A stretch of 64,000 nt of DNA from an uncultured Eubacteriales bacterium. Lineage in GTDB: Bacteria; Bacillota; Clostridia; Lachnospirales; CAG-274. The position numbers and the translations under genes are program-made. Below the pieces are notes generated by a model. That model made no database searches, was not told the origin of the DNA, and worked only from the letters and a program-made list of their open reading frames with translations. Numbering within the stretch: position 1 is the first letter of the stretch; each line of letters begins with the position of its first letter. Where the stretch lies: contig CASFCZ010000012.1 in assembly GCA_949293325.1 (NCBI GenBank), forward strand, positions 30,440 through 94,439, given 5' to 3'. Below, piece by piece: positions 16,947-25,380 of this stretch.

Positions 16947-17165
16947 TCAGATAAAGATTTCACAGTCATCTTCTACCCTTTTACAATTTTGCAATACCTG
17001 TTTCATAACTGACTTAGGATCCTGACCTTCTTCAAACTCAACATTCATCTTAAGAGTCATAAAGTTAACAACCGCATCCTTAACTCCGGGAGTCTTTTTA
17101 GCCGCATCCTCCATCTTATTTGCACAGTTGGCACAATCCACATCAATTTTATAAGACTTTTTCAT
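16947..17165 (-). CDS. Heavy-metal-associated (HMA) domain protein
   Basis: A 72-residue stand-alone metal-binding domain with the CxxC site in D-C-A-N-C near residues 10-13 and the usual beta-alpha-beta-beta-alpha-beta pattern. It probably hands metal to the P-type ATPase encoded downstream, taking the place of the missing N-terminal domain of that pump. AAAGGAG precedes the ATG. The 190 bases to the divergent arsR gene hold the shared control region, including TCATCTATATGA at 17225-17236. Confidence 0.88.
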   Translation of the reverse strand: MKKSYKIDVDCANCANKMEDAAKKTPGVKDAVVNFMTLKMNVEFEEGQDPKSVMKQVLQNCKRVEDDCEIFI

Positions 17166-17356
17166 AATAAATATCTCCTTTACAAATAAATTATCTCATA
17201 TCAATTTAACACTTGTTTAATTGTTCATCTATATGATATACTTAATATACGAAGTCGTCAATATGTTTTTTGCATCAACTTCCATAAGGGATAAAAAAAT
17301 TTCCGTTTGGGCAAAGAACCGATATACTAACAACAAAATGAAAGGATGTACTTATT

Positions 17357-17722
17357 ATGTCTGATATATGTCTCCCACATAATCATGGAAAGCACTTTGA
17401 TAACAAGTTAAACAATATTACTACAGAGGATTTTCAGATAGTTGCAGAGGTTTTTAAACAGCTTTGTGACAGTAGCCGCATCAGAATATTCTGGATACTG
17501 TGCCACTGTGAGGAATGTGTCACTAACATCTCTGCACTTATGGGTATGAGCAGTCCTGCTGTTTCCCACCACCTCCGTCAGTTAAAAAACAGCGGGCTTA
17601 TTACCGGTTGCCGTCATGGCAAGGAGGTATACTATAAAGCAGCCGATACAAAACAGGCAGAGCTGTTGCATGTAATGATTGAAAAGATGGTGGAGATATC
17701 CTGTCCCGCACATAACAGATAA
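17357..17722 (+). CDS. ArsR/SmtB family metal-responsive repressor
   Basis: A 121-residue winged-helix repressor. The N-terminus has a His/Cys-containing leader (CLPHNHGKHF). The helix following the dimer region carries CHCEECV, like the metal site of CadC/ArsR proteins, and the recognition helix is MSSPAVSHHLRQLKNSG near residues 62-78. Metal binding would release DNA. It is divergent from the HMA/ATPase genes and is the natural regulator of their ATATGA-type operators. The AraC gene starts 11 bases downstream. Confidence 0.9.
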   Translation: MSDICLPHNHGKHFDNKLNNITTEDFQIVAEVFKQLCDSSRIRIFWILCHCEECVTNISALMGMSSPAVSHHLRQLKNSGLITGCRHGKEVYYKAADTKQAELLHVMIEKMVEISCPAHNR

Positions 17723-17733
17723 GGAGGTAAGAG

Positions 17734-18738
17734 ATGAAAGGAGAATATCGTGATGATATTGCTGTTACACTGAATACAATACCCGCAGGAACATTTAATA
17801 TATCAAAACACAATACTTTAAACAGTGAAAAGATTTTTTTGCCCGATAAAATAACTACTCAGACAAAGGGAAAGGGCAAAGCAGATATTTATTTAGTATA
17901 CCCCGGGATTGAAGTATCATTTAATTATTATCTTGCTGACAAAATAATCTTTCACCACGAGGCACTGGGATCCGTACTTGAAATAAACCATTGCAGAAGG
18001 GGAAGAATAGGATGGAATATGCGAAATGGTGCCACGGTTTTTCTTGGAGCAGGTGATCTTTGCATCCACACCATGGAATGTTGTGCAGACTCAGAAATAG
18101 TACTACCCCTTGGATACTATGAGGGTGTTTCGATAAGTTTCAACATGGATGTATTAAAAAACGAACTTCCCGAGATCCTTAAAGAAATAAATTTGGATAT
18201 GGATAGTATATATCATAAGCTTTTTATTGAACAAATGCCCTTCGGTATACCTTCAAGTAATGATACGGAACGTGTTTTTTCCGCCCTTTATGACTGTCCC
18301 GATAATCTGGCAATAGCTTATTACAAACTTAAAGCTCAGGAGATACTTTTATACCTTGCTCAGCTCAATGTGCAGAAAGAAAAAGAACTTACCCCTTATA
18401 TTTCCCAGCATACCCAGCTGATTAAGGAAATAAGGGACTATCTTGTTGAGCACCTTGATGAAAGATTTACCATTGAGGAGCTTTCAAAAAAATATCTCAT
18501 TAACACTTCAACCCTTAAATCTGTCTTTAAGGCTGTATACGGACTACCTATTGCATCCTATGTGAAGGAATATCGAATAAAGGAAGCCATAAGACTACTG
18601 AGAGAAACAAATGACAGTATAGCTCTTATAGCTGAAAAAGTAGGCTATGAGTCCCAGGGAAAATTTGCAAAGGCATTTAAAGACAGCCTGCAAATTTTAC
18701 CAACAGAATACAGGAAAATCCATCAAAACCGTAAATAA
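17734..18738 (+). CDS. AraC family transcriptional regulator
   Basis: A 334-residue protein with a C-terminal AraC/XylS DNA-binding domain of two helix-turn-helix units (FTIEELSKKYLINTSTLK near 247 and IALIAEKVGYESQGKFAKAF near 295). The N-terminal ~210 residues look like a beta-rich sensing domain with GDLCIHTMECCADSE near 110; a metal or siderophore cue is conceivable but unproven. It starts 11 bases after arsR with AAGGAGG inside the gap, so the two regulators are probably co-transcribed. Confidence 0.9.
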   Translation: MKGEYRDDIAVTLNTIPAGTFNISKHNTLNSEKIFLPDKITTQTKGKGKADIYLVYPGIEVSFNYYLADKIIFHHEALGSVLEINHCRRGRIGWNMRNGATVFLGAGDLCIHTMECCADSEIVLPLGYYEGVSISFNMDVLKNELPEILKEINLDMDSIYHKLFIEQMPFGIPSSNDTERVFSALYDCPDNLAIAYYKLKAQEILLYLAQLNVQKEKELTPYISQHTQLIKEIRDYLVEHLDERFTIEELSKKYLINTSTLKSVFKAVYGLPIASYVKEYRIKEAIRLLRETNDSIALIAEKVGYESQGKFAKAFKDSLQILPTEYRKIHQNRK

Positions 18739-18742
18739 AGCA

Positions 18743-18775
18743 AAAAATGCCTCGTTTTAACTATGAGGCATTTTT
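18743..18775. terminator. Terminator between the AraC gene and the M18 peptidase gene
   Basis: An 11-bp stem (AAAAATGCCTC/GAGGCATTTTT) with an 11-base loop lies between convergent genes and can act on both strands. Confidence 0.9.
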
Positions 18776-18790
18776 CTATTATCTGCTTTT

Positions 18791-20164
18791 TTATCTATTA
18801 TCTGCTTTATTTATAAATGCTGTATAGCATCTTTTTGCTTCATATATATCCGCCTTGCTGACAGCTTCCCATGGGGCGTGCATATTAAGAACAGGTACAC
18901 CGCAATCAATTACATTCATACCGTAATTGGCAAGAATATAGGCTATTGTTCCGCCACCACCTCTGTCAACCTTACTTAACTCTGAAGTCTGGAAGTTGAT
19001 ACCTTCACTGTCCATTATATCCCTGATAAGGGCAATAAACTCAGGATTGGCATCATTTGATCCGCTTTTACCCCTTGCACCTGTAAACTTATTAAATACA
19101 ACACCTCTGCCAAGATATGCAGTATTTTTACTGTCAAAGACCTCTGAATACAGACTGTCATAGGCACTGCTTACGTCAGAGGAAAGCATAAGGGAATTGC
19201 GAAGGGCTCGTCTTAACTTAAGCTCGCTGTATTCTCCCATAAGGTCAATGAGTTCTGCAAGAGTATCCTCAAAAAATCTTGAGTGCATACCTGTTGCACC
19301 TACACTGCCTATTTCCTCTTTATCCACAAGGACGCAGCATGCCGTCCTTTTCAGACTGCCGCTTTCTGCAATTGCCCTGAATGAGGTATAGGCACAGGAA
19401 CGGTCATCATGACCGTAACCTAATATCATTCCTCTGTCAAAGCCTGCCTCCCTTGCTTTTCCGGCAGGCACTATTTCCAGCTCCGCAGACAGGAAGTCAT
19501 CCTCATCTATGCCATAATTATCCTCAAGAAGCCTGAGGATATTGGCTTTAACAGCATCATCCTCCTTTTCATTAAGGGGAATGCTGCCTATAACAACATC
19601 AAGTGCCTCACCGTCAATTACCTTAGATGCTTTCTTTTCCAGTTGTTCCCCTGAAAGATGAACAAGAAGGTCAGATATAAAGAATACAGGATCCTTTTCA
19701 TCTTCTCCAAGGGTAATATGTACTATATCACCATTCTTTTTAACAACAACACCATGTATAGCAAGTGGAAGTGTCACCCACTGATATTTTTTTATGCCAC
19801 CATAGTAATGAGTATCCAGATAGGCAAACTCCGCCGCTTCATAAAGGGGCTTTTGCTTAACATCCAACCTGGGTGAGTCAATATGTGCTCCAAGAATATT
19901 CATACCCCTGTCGATAGGCTCTGTACCGATATTATAAATTATTACAGACTTACCCATATGTACGGCATATATCCTGTCACCTGCACTTACCTTATCAACA
20001 GATGTTATATTTTTAAAGCCGAGGTTTTCCAGCTCATTTACTATTTCAGTTGTGCATTCACGCTCAGTTTTACATTTGCTTATAAAATCAATGTAATCTT
20101 TGCTTAAGTCATTTATTTCCTTAATCTGTGTATTATCATAATTTTTCCATGCTGTTCTGATCAC
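18791..20164 (-). CDS. M18 family aminopeptidase
   Basis: A 457-residue zinc aminopeptidase of the M18 family, cytosolic, favouring acidic or neutral N-terminal residues. Family motifs are GAHIDSPRLD near 93, DKEEIGSVGATGMHS near 285 and the GYGHDDRSCAY segment near 255. The start is a GTG at 20164 preceded by AAGGAAG with 7-base spacing. It overlaps the preceding EamA gene by 29 bases and ends a leftward run. A 15-base direct repeat lies across its stop region. Confidence 0.92.
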   Translation of the reverse strand: MIRTAWKNYDNTQIKEINDLSKDYIDFISKCKTERECTTEIVNELENLGFKNITSVDKVSAGDRIYAVHMGKSVIIYNIGTEPIDRGMNILGAHIDSPRLDVKQKPLYEAAEFAYLDTHYYGGIKKYQWVTLPLAIHGVVVKKNGDIVHITLGEDEKDPVFFISDLLVHLSGEQLEKKASKVIDGEALDVVIGSIPLNEKEDDAVKANILRLLEDNYGIDEDDFLSAELEIVPAGKAREAGFDRGMILGYGHDDRSCAYTSFRAIAESGSLKRTACCVLVDKEEIGSVGATGMHSRFFEDTLAELIDLMGEYSELKLRRALRNSLMLSSDVSSAYDSLYSEVFDSKNTAYLGRGVVFNKFTGARGKSGSNDANPEFIALIRDIMDSEGINFQTSELSKVDRGGGGTIAYILANYGMNVIDCGVPVLNMHAPWEAVSKADIYEAKRCYTAFINKADNR

Positions 20165-21068
20165 AATTAATCTTCCTTTCTTTAAATTTAAAATCCGGCA
20201 GCTGTACTAAAATAACAGCCGCAAAAACTATAATACAGCCCAACATCTGCCTTTGTGTCAGGCTCTGTTCTGTATTTAAAATACCAAACCTGTACGCCAT
20301 AACCCCGGAAATTGCCGCTATCACTGACTCGAGGCTCAGAATAAGGGCAGCAGCAGTTGGGTTAAATCCCTTTTGTCCCACTGTTTGCAATGTATAACCT
20401 ATTCCGCTTGAAAGAATACCCGCATAAAGTATCGGAATAATGCCCTCTTTAAGCTGAGCGGGCTGGGGCTTGTCAAATATCATGGCAAGCACAAAACAAA
20501 CAGCAAAACATACTGCAAACTGGAAAAAGGACAGCACTACTCCGTCAGTATTTCTGCCAAAGCCATCAATTACCAATATATGAATGGCAAACTGAATTGC
20601 ACACATAAATACAAAAATATCTCCTGTACCGATACTTAAACCATCGGTTATTGATATAAAGTACATACCTGTAATTGCTATGACTGCACAGATCCACACC
20701 TTTGTACTGACCTTTTTGTGTATAAATACTCCAAGCAAAGGTGTAAATATTATGTACAAAGCAGTAATAAAACCTGCCTTTGCAACCGTAGTATTTAAAA
20801 TACCGTATTGCTGGCAGAAATCAGCCACAGCAAGAACAATACCGCAAACAGCCCCACCCCTGAGGTTAGCCATAATGTTAACCTTGTACTTCATGGTTCT
20901 GTATATAACAAAGGGTAAAAGAAAGACTGTTGCCAGAAAATTTCGTGAAGCCATAAATGTAAGGGGCTTAACAAACTCCATACCCTTTGACTGAGAAACA
21001 AAGGCCATTCCCCATATAACAGCAGTTACCAAAAGCAGCAAAGCACTTTTTACATCAGACCTTTTCAT
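20136..21068 (-). CDS. EamA (DMT) family transporter 1
   Basis: A ~310-residue ten-helix drug/metabolite transporter with two EamA repeats (first with ALLLLVTAVIWGMAFVSQ, second with ALILSLESVIAAISGVMAYR). Substrate unknown; the family exports amino acids, nucleosides and similar metabolites. The frame opens at a GTG at 21083, but the AGGAG there is immediately adjacent, so the ATG at 21068 is preferred with moderate confidence. It overlaps both neighbours and is a tandem paralogue of the next gene. Confidence 0.85.
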   Translation of the reverse strand: MKRSDVKSALLLLVTAVIWGMAFVSQSKGMEFVKPLTFMASRNFLATVFLLPFVIYRTMKYKVNIMANLRGGAVCGIVLAVADFCQQYGILNTTVAKAGFITALYIIFTPLLGVFIHKKVSTKVWICAVIAITGMYFISITDGLSIGTGDIFVFMCAIQFAIHILVIDGFGRNTDGVVLSFFQFAVCFAVCFVLAMIFDKPQPAQLKEGIIPILYAGILSSGIGYTLQTVGQKGFNPTAAALILSLESVIAAISGVMAYRFGILNTEQSLTQRQMLGCIIVFAAVILVQLPDFKFKERKINCDQNSMEKL

Positions 21069-22029
21069 AAGTGACTTTTTCACTCCTATGCTGTATAATT
21101 CCCGGGAATATATTTATCATAGAGCCTATAACAATGAAAAGTATACCTATCACCTTATATACAGGTGAGCCTTCACCGATAATGAAATAAGCAAATATAC
21201 TTGCAAGCACCGGTTTAAAGAAGAACACCAAAGAGGTAGTATTTGCAGATGTATGTTCCATTGCCGTAAAATAGCTTGCAAAACCTATACCCGTGACACC
21301 TACGAACACAAAGAGTATAACAGGCAGTTCGTCCAGACTATAGCCGGTAAAGAACGGGATATTTGCAAAATTGTCAAGACCTGCCGCAGTCAGAGCCGAA
21401 GCAAAAGCAGGTATATGGGTAAGAAGTGCAAGTATCATCATTTCAATGCTGCCACATAAAAAGCCCAGGCAGGTAACCACTATACCACCATATTCCTTTG
21501 TCTGACCCTTACCTATGACACCATAGAGGGCAAATGTTACTGTAGAAAGAAGACAAAATACTATGCCTGCCACATTCATTTTACCCCTTAATGAACCTGT
21601 TACAATAACCGCAATTCCCACTAGCTGCATAATAATGGCGGCAATATTGTTCTTATGTATCTTTTCGCCAAGCATGATATAAGCAAACAACATAACAAAA
21701 AGGGAATTGGAACTAAATATAATTGCCACTACGGAGGCATCCACAAAGATAACCGCCAGCTGATACATAAGCATACTTACACATATACCTACAAATCCTA
21801 TGAGTAATGCCATAGCTAGGGTATGCCTGTTAATACTTAAGTTTTCCTTTTTTAAGTGCCTTAAAGCAAAGGGTGAAAGCACAAGACCACCTACAAAAAA
21901 CCTGCTAAAGGTAAGCTGTAGAGGATTAAAGCTGCCGGATATGCTTTTCAACGCTATTTCCATGAGGCTGAAAAGTATAGTTGACGTTAAAATACATAAA
22001 TATCCGATTTTTACATTTTTAGTGTGCAT
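21055..22029 (-). CDS. EamA (DMT) family transporter 2
   Basis: A ~324-residue ten-helix transporter with two EamA repeats (GYLCILTSTILFSLMEIALK and FFFKPVLASIFAYFIIGEG). GGGAGG lies 4 or 7 bases before two adjacent ATGs at 22032 and 22029; the second gives better spacing. It is co-transcribed with the Cof phosphatase upstream and the paralogous EamA gene downstream. Paired EamA genes may work separately or as a heteromer; the sequence does not decide. Confidence 0.85.
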   Translation of the reverse strand: MHTKNVKIGYLCILTSTILFSLMEIALKSISGSFNPLQLTFSRFFVGGLVLSPFALRHLKKENLSINRHTLAMALLIGFVGICVSMLMYQLAVIFVDASVVAIIFSSNSLFVMLFAYIMLGEKIHKNNIAAIIMQLVGIAVIVTGSLRGKMNVAGIVFCLLSTVTFALYGVIGKGQTKEYGGIVVTCLGFLCGSIEMMILALLTHIPAFASALTAAGLDNFANIPFFTGYSLDELPVILFVFVGVTGIGFASYFTAMEHTSANTTSLVFFFKPVLASIFAYFIIGEGSPVYKVIGILFIVIGSMINIFPGIIQHRSEKVTYEKV

Positions 22030-22043
22030 CATTATTCCTCCCA

Positions 22044-22874
22044 TTATAAGTCAAAAAGCCCTTTAAGCTCCTTGGCCACACCACACTCATCATTTGTAAG
22101 GGTAATTCTGTCCGCTGCCTCTTTAACCGAGTCATCGGCATTTGCCATAGCTATGCCCAGCCCTGCAGCCTTAAGCATTGAAATATCGTTTTCACTGTCC
22201 CCAAAAGCAACACATTGGCTCATATCAATGCCTTTGCTGTGAGCATATTCACAAAGGGCATTGCCCTTTGATACCTCAGGAGCAACCATATCAAGACAAT
22301 TCCAGTTTGATTGCATGACCTGCAACCCATCAATACCTCTTAAATATGTCTTGAGTTCTTTAAGAAGTTTTATATCATCATTTACAGTAACCAACTTTAC
22401 TACCTGAGCAGTATCTGCCAGCTTAAGCATATCATCATCTGACATCCACTGATATGGTATGGTAGTCTTAAGCTCCCTTGTATACATGGTAACAATCTGA
22501 CGTATCCCCTTCTGCATAGCTACCATATCACTTGTATAACACATATCCGCCGTGAAAAGTTTGCATTTGATATTCCTGTCTGTACACGCCTTAAGTACTG
22601 TCTTCACCACACTGTTGTCAATGCCATGTATATACATTCTTTCTCCCGTAAGGACATTACTTAATGTAGCTCCGTTGCACCCTATTACAGGTATATTTAT
22701 ACCAAGGTCCTCTACATAGTCCCTTGTAAGCAGGTCACTTCTTCCTGTTGCTAATATAACCTCAATACCCTTTTTCTTTAGCTTTTGCAAAGCTGTAATA
22801 TTATCCTTTGGTATATTGCCATCACTGCCCAGCAGTGTTCCATCACAGTCCAGGGCAACAAGCTTATACTCCAT
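22044..22874 (-). CDS. Cof-type HAD phosphatase
   Basis: A 276-residue HAD IIB (Cof) hydrolase with motif I LDCDGTLLGSDG near residues 8-19, motif II ATGRS near 42, and C-terminal motifs KGNAL and FGDSENDISMLKAAG near 225-240. Substrates of this group are sugar phosphates, nucleotides and cofactor phosphates; this one cannot be assigned. GGAGGAATTATT precedes the ATG. A small terminator separates it from cobB upstream. Confidence 0.9.
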   Translation of the reverse strand: MEYKLVALDCDGTLLGSDGNIPKDNITALQKLKKKGIEVILATGRSDLLTRDYVEDLGINIPVIGCNGATLSNVLTGERMYIHGIDNSVVKTVLKACTDRNIKCKLFTADMCYTSDMVAMQKGIRQIVTMYTRELKTTIPYQWMSDDDMLKLADTAQVVKLVTVNDDIKLLKELKTYLRGIDGLQVMQSNWNCLDMVAPEVSKGNALCEYAHSKGIDMSQCVAFGDSENDISMLKAAGLGIAMANADDSVKEAADRITLTNDECGVAKELKGLFDL

Positions 22875-22888
22875 AATAATTCCTCCAT

Positions 22889-22912
22889 AAAAAAGGGATG
22901 CTTATGCACCCC
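22889..22912 (-). terminator. Small terminator after the sirtuin gene
   Basis: On the minus strand GGGGTGC pairs with GCATCCC (one G-T pair, ATAA loop) and is followed by six T. It lies 5 bases past the cobB stop and just before the Cof ribosome site, so it may only attenuate. Confidence 0.7.
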
Positions 22913-22917
22913 TGAAT

Positions 22918-23649
22918 TTAAAAATCAACAACTGACGAAAGAACTTCACCTATGCTGTCATGTATTACAAGGGATGCCATACCGTCGTATGATGTTACGC
23001 TTTTGTTAATAAGTACAAGCTTATCTCCCCGGTAATCACCTACCAGACTTGCAGCAGGATAAACCACAAGGGATGTACCACCCACAATAAGCATATCCGC
23101 CTCCCGTATAGCCTTTTGTGCCCCATTCCATACCCTGGCGTCCAATCCCTCCTCATACAGCACAACGTCAGGTTTAATAATGCCGCCACACTCTGAACAA
23201 TGTGGCACTGTTCCCTCAATAGCCATCATTTCATCCAGACTGTAAAACTTATGGCAGGACATACAATAATTTCTGTAAACTGAGCCATGAAGCTCATAGA
23301 CTGTTTTACTACCTGCCATCTGATGCAGATTATCAATATTCTGAGTAACAACAGCCTTTAATTTTCCCTGTTTTTCCAATGCAGCAAGGGCATAATGTGC
23401 CTTATTTGGCTTTGCTTGTCTGTATATAAGGTTATTTTTATAATAATCAAAAAACAATTCGGGATTAGTATCAAAGGCAGTCCTGCTGATAAGATACTCC
23501 GGTGAATATCCGTACTTCGACTTTGCTTTATAAAGACCGTCTTCACTTCTGAAGTCAGGAATATTACTTTCTGTAGATACTCCTGCACCGCCTAAAAATA
23601 CTATATTATTACTGCCTTCAATAAGCTCCCTTAGTCTTTCGTATGCCAT
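22918..23649 (-). CDS. cobB: NAD-dependent protein deacylase (sirtuin)
   Basis: A 243-residue Sir2 protein that removes acyl groups from lysines using NAD. It shows GGAGVSTESNIPDFRSEDG near 19-37, TQNIDNLHQMAG near 98-109, the catalytic His in ELHGS near 117 and a four-Cys zinc site (CMSCHKF and HCSECGG). All catalytic elements are intact. It starts 9 bases after the aminotransferase gene and belongs to the same transcript. Confidence 0.95.
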   Translation of the reverse strand: MAYERLRELIEGSNNIVFLGGAGVSTESNIPDFRSEDGLYKAKSKYGYSPEYLISRTAFDTNPELFFDYYKNNLIYRQAKPNKAHYALAALEKQGKLKAVVTQNIDNLHQMAGSKTVYELHGSVYRNYCMSCHKFYSLDEMMAIEGTVPHCSECGGIIKPDVVLYEEGLDARVWNGAQKAIREADMLIVGGTSLVVYPAASLVGDYRGDKLVLINKSVTSYDGMASLVIHDSIGEVLSSVVDF

Positions 23650-23658
23650 AAATATCCC

Positions 23659-24831
23659 CTACCTTATTTTTTCCAAAAATTTTTCTATCCTTGCAAGGGC
23701 ACGCTTAATATCCTTAACCGAATACGCATAGGAACAACGTATAAAGCCTTCACCGCAATCGCCAAAGGCTGTACCCGGCACAACAGCAACACGCTCCTCA
23801 AAAAGAAGCCGTTCACAGAATTCATCAGATGTAAGCCCTGTAGACTGAATGGATGGGAAAAGATAGAAAGCTCCAAGGGCCTCAAAGCAAGAAAGTCCCA
23901 TATCCTCAAAGCCCTTACGCATAACATTTCTGCGTCTGTTGTACTCCTCCCGCATTTTAGCCACCTCTCCGTCACAGCTTCGCAACGCCTCAATGGCTGC
24001 ATACTGACTTGTGGTTGGAGCACACATAATAACATACTGGTGTATCTTAGTCATATTTGAAATAATATCCTTTGGACCTGCCGCATAGCCAAGACGCCAG
24101 CCTGTCATTGAAAATGCCTTTGAAAATCCGTTAAGTACGACACAAATATCTTTCATGCCCTCAAGGGAAGCTATGGATACATGATGTCTGTCGCCATATG
24201 TAAGCTCTGAATATATCTCATCACTGATAACAAAAATATTATGCTCCTTAATGACCCTGGCAATTTTTTCCAGATCCTCCCTTTCCATAATAGCACCTGT
24301 TGGGTTATTTGGATATGGAAGTATAATAGCCTTTGTCTTTTCGGTAAGTTTTTCAAGTATCTCCTCAGGCTGAAGCCTGAAGCTGTTTTCAACCTTTGTG
24401 TTTATAACAACAGGCACACCTCCTGCCATTTCTACACATGGTTTATATGACACATATGATGGCTCTACTACAAGTACCTCCTCACCTGGATTAAGGATGG
24501 TCCTCAAAGCAACATCTATACCCTCACTTGCACCTACTGTGACAAGTATTTCATCATTAGGACAGTAGTTAAGCTCATACTTACGTTTAAGGTATCCGGC
24601 AATCTCCTTACGCAGCTCCAGAAGGCCCAGATTAGAAGTATATCTTATACTGCTTTTTTCAAGGTTATATATAGCTCTTTCCCTTATAGCCCATGGTGTT
24701 ATAAAATCAGGCTCACCTACACCAAGGGAAATAACATTATCCATTTCATTTGCCACATCGAAAAACTTACGTATTCCGGAAAATGGCATATCCTGAATTT
24801 TTTTTGATACAAAATCCTTTGGTTCCATCAT
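23659..24831 (-). CDS. PLP-dependent class I/II aminotransferase
   Basis: A 390-residue fold type I aminotransferase. It has GVGEPDFITP near 38, YPNNPTGAIM near 171 and the PLP Lys in NGFSKAFSMTGWRLGY near 234. It resembles the PatA/AspC-like group; the amino-acid substrate cannot be read from sequence. It overlaps the Lrp/AsnC gene by 4 bases, the common arrangement in which the regulator controls its partner enzyme. Confidence 0.92.
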   Translation of the reverse strand: MMEPKDFVSKKIQDMPFSGIRKFFDVANEMDNVISLGVGEPDFITPWAIRERAIYNLEKSSIRYTSNLGLLELRKEIAGYLKRKYELNYCPNDEILVTVGASEGIDVALRTILNPGEEVLVVEPSYVSYKPCVEMAGGVPVVINTKVENSFRLQPEEILEKLTEKTKAIILPYPNNPTGAIMEREDLEKIARVIKEHNIFVISDEIYSELTYGDRHHVSIASLEGMKDICVVLNGFSKAFSMTGWRLGYAAGPKDIISNMTKIHQYVIMCAPTTSQYAAIEALRSCDGEVAKMREEYNRRRNVMRKGFEDMGLSCFEALGAFYLFPSIQSTGLTSDEFCERLLFEERVAVVPGTAFGDCGEGFIRCSYAYSVKDIKRALARIEKFLEKIR

Positions 24832-25313
24832 GGTGATACAATCATCCTTTCATCCTCACTGGGCGTTTTATCAAGTATAACACCGTGATCCTTATATTTT
24901 TTCAATACAAAGTGAGTTGCTGTACTAAGTACCGCATCTATGGTAGAAAGCTTGTTGGAAACAAAGTATGAAATCTCCTTAATGTTTCTGCCCTCCATCA
25001 TGACCATAAGGTCATAAGCACCTGACATAAGGTAAACTGCCTTTACCTCATCAAAACCATATATCCTCTCGGCAATCTTTTCAAAGCCCATATCACGCTG
25101 AGGTGTTACCTTAACTTCGATAAGAGCCGCAACATATTCTCTATCTGTTTTATCCCAGTTAATTAAGGTAGTATAACTGCAGATAACGCTCCTCTTTTCC
25201 ATATCCGCTATTGCGTCAAATATTTCATTAACAGGTCTGTTAAGCATAACGGCTATTTCCTCAACACTTATCCTGCTATCCTTTTCCAAAATATCAAGTA
25301 TCGCTTTTTCCAC
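24828..25313 (-). CDS. Lrp/AsnC family transcriptional regulator
   Basis: A 161-residue protein with an N-terminal helix-turn-helix (ISVEEIAVMLNRPVNEIFDAI, residues 14-34) and a C-terminal RAM/AsnC ligand domain (GFDEVKAVYLMSGAYDLMVM near 87-106). It probably senses an amino acid and controls the overlapping aminotransferase gene. GGAGG precedes the start. The leader to topB downstream on the chromosome is short and shows no notable structure. Confidence 0.93.
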   Translation of the reverse strand: MEKAILDILEKDSRISVEEIAVMLNRPVNEIFDAIADMEKRSVICSYTTLINWDKTDREYVAALIEVKVTPQRDMGFEKIAERIYGFDEVKAVYLMSGAYDLMVMMEGRNIKEISYFVSNKLSTIDAVLSTATHFVLKKYKDHGVILDKTPSEDERMIVSP

Positions 25314-25380
25314 CTTAAAAACCTCCTTAATTGTAATCAGCTTAATTATATATCATTTCAGCTTAAATATAAAGACTTTT

